Origin: Gremmenia infestans
Lineage: Eukaryota > Ascomycota > Leotiomycetes > Helotiales > Hamatocanthoscyphaceae
Reading direction: 5' to 3'
DNA: 64,000 nucleotides
Assembly: GCA_032629725.1 (NCBI GenBank)
Contig: JAFEVB010000012.1
Location: 1,488,001 to 1,552,000 of the forward strand
Part shown: piece after piece, positions 57,413 to 64,000 of the stretch
Layout: each line of letters opens with the position of its first letter
Position numbering within the stretch: the first letter of the stretch is position 1
The notes under the pieces: generated by a model
Told to the model about the DNA's origin: nothing
The model's input: the letters and a program-made list of their open reading frames with translations, nothing else
The model's database searches: none
Program-made: the position numbers and the translations under genes

Positions 57413-58502
57413 GAACAGGGTAGTAGGATAGACTCCGGTTCCTTCATTAATTAATGAACGGGCGCAACCAACCAACCCCGCGAAGTGGACAGATTAGGGT
57501 TGTGCGATGAATGTGACTATGCGATATGGCGGATGTTTGTTGATTCCAGGACTGGAAGGAGAAGAAGATGGAGAAGTATGCGTCTATCGGGGATCTGGGG
57601 CGGAGGAGAAGGTGGTAGTCGTGATGGAGGTAGTGGTAGTGGTAGTGGTATATTGGTGGTGGTGTGGTGTGGTTTGCGGTTGTGGATGCGTAGGATTGTG
57701 CTTTGGGGCGATTAGGATTGATTGTCTGGTGGGTGTCGAGGTTTGGCGGCGGTTCTGTCTCAGAATTGGACTTAGCGGCTCAGGAGGAGAGGAGGGCGAC
57801 TTCTTAGAGGTGGACGTGACAAGAGACTGAGTTATGCACATGCGCTTAATCGAAAGCGGTGAACAATGGGCGGAAGGGGCAGAGGGCAGAGAGGGCAGAA
57901 TGTATAATCAATACCAACACTCCTGCTCTTTGATACAGAGAACTTGCCATATAGGACTTTAATCCTTACCGTAATATATCATACCAAGGCCAAGTAATAC
58001 TGTATGAGTGTAGTGTGTATGTAAATGCGGAGGCAATGATCACCCTCCCGTCATTTTTGTCTCGTCTCGTCTTGTCTCCATCCATCCCATCTTCCAAGAC
58101 CCGACAACACCATAACCAAGTGTATTGCAGGCAGTAAATACTTCTAATATACACAACACAGTAGAGAGTCTTGTTGTGGTTGTGACCCTGTGTGTTTTAG
58201 CCCATCTTGCCCTCATTCTAGGGTCCTTCACCTCCATTCCAAGGGCCCAAAACAAACGAGCGGTGCCTAATCCAGCAACAGGAACCGCAACTTCAGCCTC
58301 GTCACGGCCCTGACTTAGGTCGCAGATAAACATTTACGCGTACCTACAAAGAGGAAGAGCAACGGAAGCTTCCCTTCCCTAGTACTAGTCCTAGGTACCA
58401 CTGAACAACGGTGTACGAATCCAAAGGTATCATCCCGCTTTCAGGTCAACAATAAACACCAAACGTCACAAGTTTCTCGATTTGGATTAGACAACCTTCG
58501 CG
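57413..58502. promoter_or_regulatory. divergent promoter, cdc24 / F-box-WD40 gene
   Basis: 1.09 kb between two divergent start codons. It contains a GGTAGT-type repeat at about 57628-57650 and GA/GT-rich stretches. No specific element recognised. Confidence 0.45.
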
Positions 58503-61346
58503 ATGGCAACATACGAACAATCCCCTCAAGACGAGGGCTACAGCGAGGATCCATTGACAGTGGGCACCGCATCAGCACCTATTCCTCCATGGCTGGCTTC
58601 GATGAACATATCGGAGCGTACAGGTACGAATGGCATTGATTGACGAGGAAAATGCTGGTTGGCAGTGAGGCTGACTCTTCCAGAATACGTAATGTCCATC
58701 ATCGATCATCTCCCTACTTCCAAAGTCTGCGAGATAGTCCAACGTCTTCGACCCCGAATCTACATAGATTTCTTCCAATACCTACCTACCGAGGTAAATC
58801 TGAAGATACTTGGCTTTCTGGACCCGGTCTCCTTGATACATACAGCCCAAGCTTCTCGCGAATGGATGCTGCTGGCTGTGGACCGGAAACTGTGGGAACA
58901 TCTTTATATACTCGAAGGCTTCCGAGTAATTCGCCCAGAGGTGTTGCAGTTCGAGGCCGCCATCAATTCCGACAAATCAAGATCCAGCGGGTCGGGTGAG
59001 GAGGAACATGCGAGCAAGAGGAGGGCTACACCTCAGCGAATATTACCCAATCTACAGGCAGACGATGACTTTGAAATGGTGGATGCGGACATGGTTGCGC
59101 CTACACAATCCTCCATATTTGGGCCGTTGACAAGTGAACCAAAGGACACATCGGTGAAAGAAAGCAGCTTGGATCCTGACGTGCAAATGGCATCCACCAG
59201 ACCCATGTCCTCACCGAAAGCAAGCAAAAGTTCCATCCCCAACTATCCTAGTAGACCTGTGAATACTTCACATAGTCATCGAAACCACCGATTATCCACT
59301 GCTTCGACTCTAAGTTATCCTCACATCCCGACCCCCGCGTCTCCGATGTCGTCATTAGTGGTGGTGGATCGAAGTGATGGCAGGAAGAAGCTCAACTGGC
59401 AATATCTCTATTCGCAGAGGAGAAAGTTGGAAGACAACTGGGAGACGGAGAAATACACGAATTTCCAATTACCACACCCAAATCATCCACAAGAAGCTCA
59501 CGAAGAATGCATCTATACCATCCAACATGCTGGCAAATATCTTGTCAGTGGAAGCAGGGATAGAACACTGCGTATTTGGAATTTGAACACCCAGCGCCTG
59601 GTCAAACCGCCATTGCGTGCGCATACTGGTTCTGTTTTATGTCTACAATTCGATGCTGATCCGGAGGAGGACTTGATAGTATCAGGAAGTAGTGACGCTA
59701 CCGTGGTATTGTGGAGATTCTCAACTGGTCAAATCATCCAGAGGCTGCGGAAAGCCCACCGAGAATCTGTTTTGAATGTCAGATTTGACAAGCGTGTTTT
59801 GGTCACCTGTTCCAAGGACAAGACCATCAAGATCTTCAACAGACGACCAATGGAACCTGGAGAATCTGGATATCCAGATCCAACTCAAGGTGTCAATCCA
59901 GTCCCTATACACTTGAACAATTACGGCTTGAATCCCACACCCTACCCTCGCCTGCCAACCTTACCTGCCTACAGTATGCTTGGATGTTTATATGGGCATG
60001 GTGCAGCTGTCAATGCTGTTCAGATCTTTGGTGATGAAGTAGTATCGGCCTCGGGAGATCGTACTGTGAAAGTTTGGAATTGGCCAGAACGAACATGTAC
60101 ACGAACCTTGATTGGGCACTCAAAAGGCATTGCTTGTGTTCAATATGATGGTCGTCGCATTGTTAGTGGCAGTAGCGATAATGAGGTCAAAGTCTTTGAC
60201 AAAGAATCTGGTCTCGAAGTGGCAAGCTTGAGAGCTCATTCAAATCTTGTACGAACCGTACAAGCAGGCTTTGGCGATTTGCCATATAGCTCCGAAGAGG
60301 ACCAGGTAGAAGCTAAGCAGATCGACAATGATTATTTCAAAGCTATCGATTCAGGGACTCTTTCGGCACAGCAAGGATATCAGCGGGGTCGCCCCAAAAA
60401 TGCGGGGTCAAAGAAGCCAGAGGATATCACTGCTTATGGTGCTAAGCTACCACCCGGTGGTGGAGGTGGTAGATTTGGTCGAATTGTCTCTGGGTCATAC
60501 GACGAGACTATCATCATTTGGCGCAGAGACAAAGAAGGAGTCTGGCGGGCACAGCACACCTTGAGACAAGAAGAAGCTGCACACATGGCATCAAACGCCG
60601 TAGCAAGGGAAGCCGTGGAAAAAGAAGCCATGGCAAGATCGGCCGGAAATCCACCCAGCGAGGATGAACCATACTTACCCATTCTCCCGAGGATTCCCAA
60701 TACTCCAAATAGCGATGCAATCTATCGTCAAATAATCGAAATGACAGTCTCTCAAGGCCCGACCGCACTGCGCACAGCCCTACGAGATTATCCCCCAACG
60801 ATGACGTTTAGACATCTTGGGGACACAATTGCGGCTTTGGAAGAAGGGACTACGAAAAATGTCATGAAGTCGGTGGCGTTGACTGCCATTCATGAGTACC
60901 GGCAACAACAGGCACAACAAGCTACTGTTGCTGGTCCAAGTGAACAGAATTCGGGTTCGGATGATTCTATTGAGAGTGCGACAGTGCAAGGTTTGACTGG
61001 AATGGCTCAAGATCCTAGTCGGTCAGCTACTCAAGCTCAAGCCTCGTCTTCTCAGCAACCTGTAACGACGCCCATGGATACAACCACAACTACAAGCACT
61101 GCGACTGCCACTACCACTACGCCTGCAACTCAAACTCAACCTCCAACCGCGGCTACCATTGTACCCCCAGCTGCACACCACCATCACCACCACCTCACCA
61201 ACAACATGGCGCGCGTCTTCAAGTTGCAATTTGATGCCAGGCGCATCATATGCTGTAGCCAGACGACTGTTATCGTGGGATGGGATTTTGCAAATGGTGA
61301 TGAGTCGATTATAGAAGCTAGTCGGTTTTTTGCTCCTGTGGAGTAA
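58503..61346 (+). CDS. F-box/WD40 protein, FWD-1/beta-TrCP-like
   Basis: Exon 1 58503-58623, intron 58624-58683 (60 nt), exon 2 58684-61346; 927 residues. Substrate receptor of an SCF ubiquitin ligase. N terminus: IPPWLASMNISERTEYVMSI, then an F-box at about 71-115 (FFQYLPTEVNLKILGFLDPV) that should bind Skp1. WD40 blades run from about 300 to 650 (e.g. GKYLVSGSRDRTLRIWNL, VSGSSDATVVLWRF, VSASGDRTVKVWNW). A long low-complexity insert (T/Q/S-rich, ending in a run of six histidines) precedes a final segment, RVFKLQFDARRIICC, that looks like the closing blade. The pattern best fits the Neurospora FWD-1 / fission yeast Pof11 class rather than Met30/SconB or Grr1. In Neurospora FWD-1 targets the clock protein FRQ; whether that holds here is inference. 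Confidence 0.9.
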
Positions 61347-61916
61347 TCAATCCGCTTTTGTCGCACGAATCAAGAAGAGGAATTGAGCGTTTCAAGTTAG
61401 ATGAGAAGAGAAAACGGAAAGGAAAGGAAGGGAATGTAGAGAGAATATTTATACAAGATGCTGTGAGGTTTTTTTTAGCGTAGCGCATGGGTTGCATTGC
61501 ATTGCGATGGAATGGACTTGGACTAGGGAGGAGATTGGGGTTCAGCATAGCATTTAGCAAAGCTTTGGGTATTAGCAAGCTAGCAAGCATAGTCGCTCAC
61601 TTAATGTCTATACGGCACGGTACGGTACGGATATGATTGGATGCATGGGTTGGAGTTATGATGTTGGGTAGGCAGGCATAAATCGAAAAATCACTATATA
61701 AAGAATGAAGAGAATTAATGTCATGCATGGGCTGGCTGGGTTGTTTGAATCCCTGAGCATCTGTCAGAGCTCATGCTCGCTCTTTTACTATGTCCTTGCT
61801 TCAATGCTTGCGATTTTTCCTCCTGTATTCATGCCCCGTTGCTCTGCATACCTCCATCTCTGCTTGCTTAAATGTCACGTTAGACAGCTGTGACCTGTTG
61901 GTTGTGTTGAGGACTG

Positions 61917-61951
61917 GATGGGATGGGATGGGATGGGATGGGATGGGATGG
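61917..61951. repeat. (GGGAT)n microsatellite
   Basis: Six to seven tandem copies of GGGAT, the longest pentamer run in the window. Confidence 0.95.
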
Positions 61952-62036
61952 AATAGGAAGCACTTACTTGCATCTCATTCTCATCTATCTATCTTTCAAA
62001 CACCATCATCGTCCGCAACCGATATTCTGTTTCCTG

Positions 62037-62064
62037 CCTTTCTTTCTTTCTTTCTTTCTTTCTC
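62037..62064. repeat. (CTTT)n microsatellite
   Basis: About seven tandem tetramers. Confidence 0.95.
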
Positions 62065-63041
62065 ATAGTGTTCTTTACCTGCTACAGTATCAAGTACCAT
62101 CTCCACCTCCGTCTCCGTAACTCTACATATATTTACTAAGCATAGGGCTAAAAGCGGAAGTGAAGCTGTTGTTCTCTTGGTGGTTGTTTTTATTCCGTTC
62201 TATTCTTCGGCTTATATTTGGGTTCCATCATGTTGAACTTGATGCATGCATATAGTTCGTTGGTTATCGCTTTGTTTTTCGACTAGAGGTGCGGGTGCAT
62301 GTGGATAGTTCGTGATACCTTATGATCTCTCCAGCTTTTATATTATATACAGGTACTGTACGCTAGCTATCATGAACGATACTACTCTATAGATACAGCA
62401 TGTATTCGTACTCCTATCTTTCGCCTTGCATTATGAATATGATGGAGAGGGGAAATTTCATTCCTAATCTTCCTCTTCCTCGCTTTCTGGGGAGGGTCTA
62501 CTTACTCTCTTTCCTTTGATGTACTGGTATGCGTTCCACGTCAGTTGCCCTCGGAATCGATGCAAGTGCCGAGTCTGAGATCATAGAAGACTTCTCTCAT
62601 CAACTCAACCTCTGATTCATATTCTAACTTCACCACGTATGATTACCTTGTGATATTTAAATACCATGTGATGCTCTCGATATTGCAGTCGGCGACATCT
62701 GAAGGCTTGGCTTGCTTGTTAGTTTACGGGCCTCGGTAGTGTAGAGCCGAGGGTTTGCGTTTAGTTCTTTGGCACCGAACCGAATTGAATTAAGGGCCGG
62801 AGGGAGGTTAATGAGAGATTGTCGATCAAGTACTAGACGGGAGGAGGGGGAGGGATGGTATCTAATTATTTGAATAGGTAAATATTAGCAAGGTTGATAT
62901 TTGATATGTCTTCTCTCATCGCATCTCATAATTACACATAATTAGGCATATTTAAGTCCACAAAACACCCATTCCATCCCATCTCCATCTCCAACTGCTT
63001 CATCCAATTCCCCTCCCAACATTATACCACTCCAAGTAAGT

Positions 63042-64000
63042 CTAAGCAGCAGGACTCTTACACCCAAAACTCGTCGCCTGACTCGCCCCATCAAACGCAC
63101 TCATCAACCCCAAACAACTGCTATAAATGCCCAACGCAGCCGTACACAGCGCGCCCAGAAAATAAAACATGTTAAAGCTGTTCAAATGCCACCTGACCTT
63201 AAAGCCCCGCACCCACCTCTTGTACCCCCGATCCACATAATTATACGTGCGCGTCGCCGGATCAAACTGCTCCTCGGCCGTCATGGCATCCTTCTGGATT
63301 TGGAATCCAAACGCTAGGATCGCCGGGAACGTGTACGTGAATTGTAATATGCACAGTGCGCCCACCAGTCCGGAAATGTACGAAAATGACGGGATGGCTG
63401 CGCAGACTACAAATGCAAGGGCCCAGTATGCGGGCACCATGGCGACCCAGAGCCACTTGCCAGCTGTGCTCGTAAGAGGTGGTGCGTTCAGCAGCTCTTG
63501 GAGTACCTCGACGTACGCGACCTTGATTCCAATATTCCCATACAGCGCCGCGGCAATCAGCCCCGTGATGATATTCATGATATTCGTCGCTGTCTGCCAG
63601 GCGTACGGCGAGAGAGATTGCGGCGCGGGATTATACGTGTACTGGCCCTGATACGAGTAGACGAAGATGCCGAAGAACATGTAGCACACGTAGATGAAGG
63701 TATCAGCTATCAGCACGCCTTTCCAGAAGTCCCACGGATGCCGCATTTCGCTCAAGAACGAGATGAAGAGCATGGCTCCTCCGTACGAGTACACGGCTTG
63801 GTTCAGGCCGTTGAGCGAGCCCGTGAAGCCATTCCCACCTGTTGCGGCGCCATTAGGCGGAGTGCCGGCGTATCGGTGGATAGGGCCGGGGGCGAAGAGC
63901 GTGCCGTCATCTCCGCCGTACGAGGCAGTGATGGCTTTGAAGTTTGGGGCCGAGTTGGCTGCTACGCCCATGCAGATGAAAATGATGAGGACGTTGATCC
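63042..64000 (-). CDS. amino-acid/auxin permease-family transporter, partial
   Basis: Open frame from the stop codon at 63042-63044 to the right edge, about 319 residues; the N terminus lies beyond the window. The frame still reads N-V-L-I-I-F-I-C-M-G-V-A-A-N at the edge. It contains at least seven hydrophobic spans, including VYSYGGAMLFISFLSEMRHP (a pattern typical of fungal AAAP family, PF01490), DTFIYVCYMFFGIFVYSYQG, a glycine-rich loop G-N-I-G-I-K-V, YWALAFVVCAAIPSFSYISG and a C-terminal TM near FNMFYFLGALCTAALGIYSS. The family moves neutral amino acids across vacuolar or plasma membranes; substrate cannot be called. Introns may lie further upstream. Confidence 0.88.
   Translation of the reverse strand, partial: INVLIIFICMGVAANSAPNFKAITASYGGDDGTLFAPGPIHRYAGTPPNGAATGGNGFTGSLNGLNQAVYSYGGAMLFISFLSEMRHPWDFWKGVLIADTFIYVCYMFFGIFVYSYQGQYTYNPAPQSLSPYAWQTATNIMNIITGLIAAALYGNIGIKVAYVEVLQELLNAPPLTSTAGKWLWVAMVPAYWALAFVVCAAIPSFSYISGLVGALCILQFTYTFPAILAFGFQIQKDAMTAEEQFDPATRTYNYVDRGYKRWVRGFKVRWHLNSFNMFYFLGALCTAALGIYSSCLGLMSAFDGASQATSFGCKSPAA

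Larger units (their letters stand above)
61347..63041. other. gene-free gap with microsatellites
   Basis: 1.7 kb between convergent genes, holding 3' UTR sequence, GGGAT and TTTC repeats and C/T-rich runs. No gene recognised. Confidence 0.4.

Noticed and set aside
57485..57830. Glycine/valine-rich plus-strand open frames upstream of cdc24
   Set aside because: Produced by GGT/GGA simple repeats in the promoter.

Overview
This is a nuclear window from a filamentous ascomycete (Pezizomycotina). The gene content (2EXR protein, CAP20/perilipin-like protein, NudF/LIS1, FWD-1-type F-box/WD40 protein, Cdc24 with a PB1 tail) and the many 46-100 nt GT-AG introns point there. A leotiomycete-like genome is my best guess, but this is inferred from protein style only. 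All gene models below were spliced by eye from the sequence. Exon limits were chosen so that the reading frame, the splice consensus and the family alignment I know all agree.

Layout. 1-9 kb: a 2EXR protein and a five-exon purple acid phosphatase (both minus), a 2.4 kb gap, then an unrecognised three-exon gene (plus). 9-20 kb: a large SIT4-phosphatase-associated protein (minus), the ESCRT-III subunit Vps60 (plus) and a lineage-type hypothetical protein (plus). These are separated by gaps that hold CATGG repeats and two inverted-repeat-flanked segments. 20-28 kb: a type II membrane glycosyltransferase-like protein (minus), a long gap with a 56-bp tandem duplication, a CAP20-like lipid-droplet protein (plus) and a frameshifted gene relic. 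28-36.5 kb: a dense block of splicing factor Ntr1/TFIP11 (minus), LIS1/NudF (minus) and a Stu2/XMAP215-type TOG protein (plus). The last two are head to head. 36.5-48.8 kb: a 12.3 kb gene-poor tract. The only gene I can support in it is a tiny two-exon Cys-rich protein at 43171-43385, and it also holds an almost perfect 35-bp inverted repeat and many microsatellites. 48.8-64 kb: a 1081-residue disordered basic nuclear-type protein (minus), mitoribosomal Mrp10 (plus), the Cdc42 exchange factor Cdc24 (minus), an F-box/WD40 protein (plus) and the C-terminal part of an amino-acid transporter running off the right edge (minus).

Functionally most genes are housekeeping: polarity (Cdc24), microtubule and dynein control (LIS1, Stu2), spliceosome disassembly (Ntr1), PP2A-like phosphatase regulation (SAP), ESCRT, SCF ubiquitin ligase and mitoribosome. 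I found no secondary-metabolite cluster, CRISPR array, rRNA, intact transposon or convincing tRNA. The items most worth a second look are the hidden Cys-rich mini-gene, the weak terminal intron of the SAP gene, the disordered protein with a PP1-docking-like motif and many CDK-type sites, and the inverted-repeat elements.
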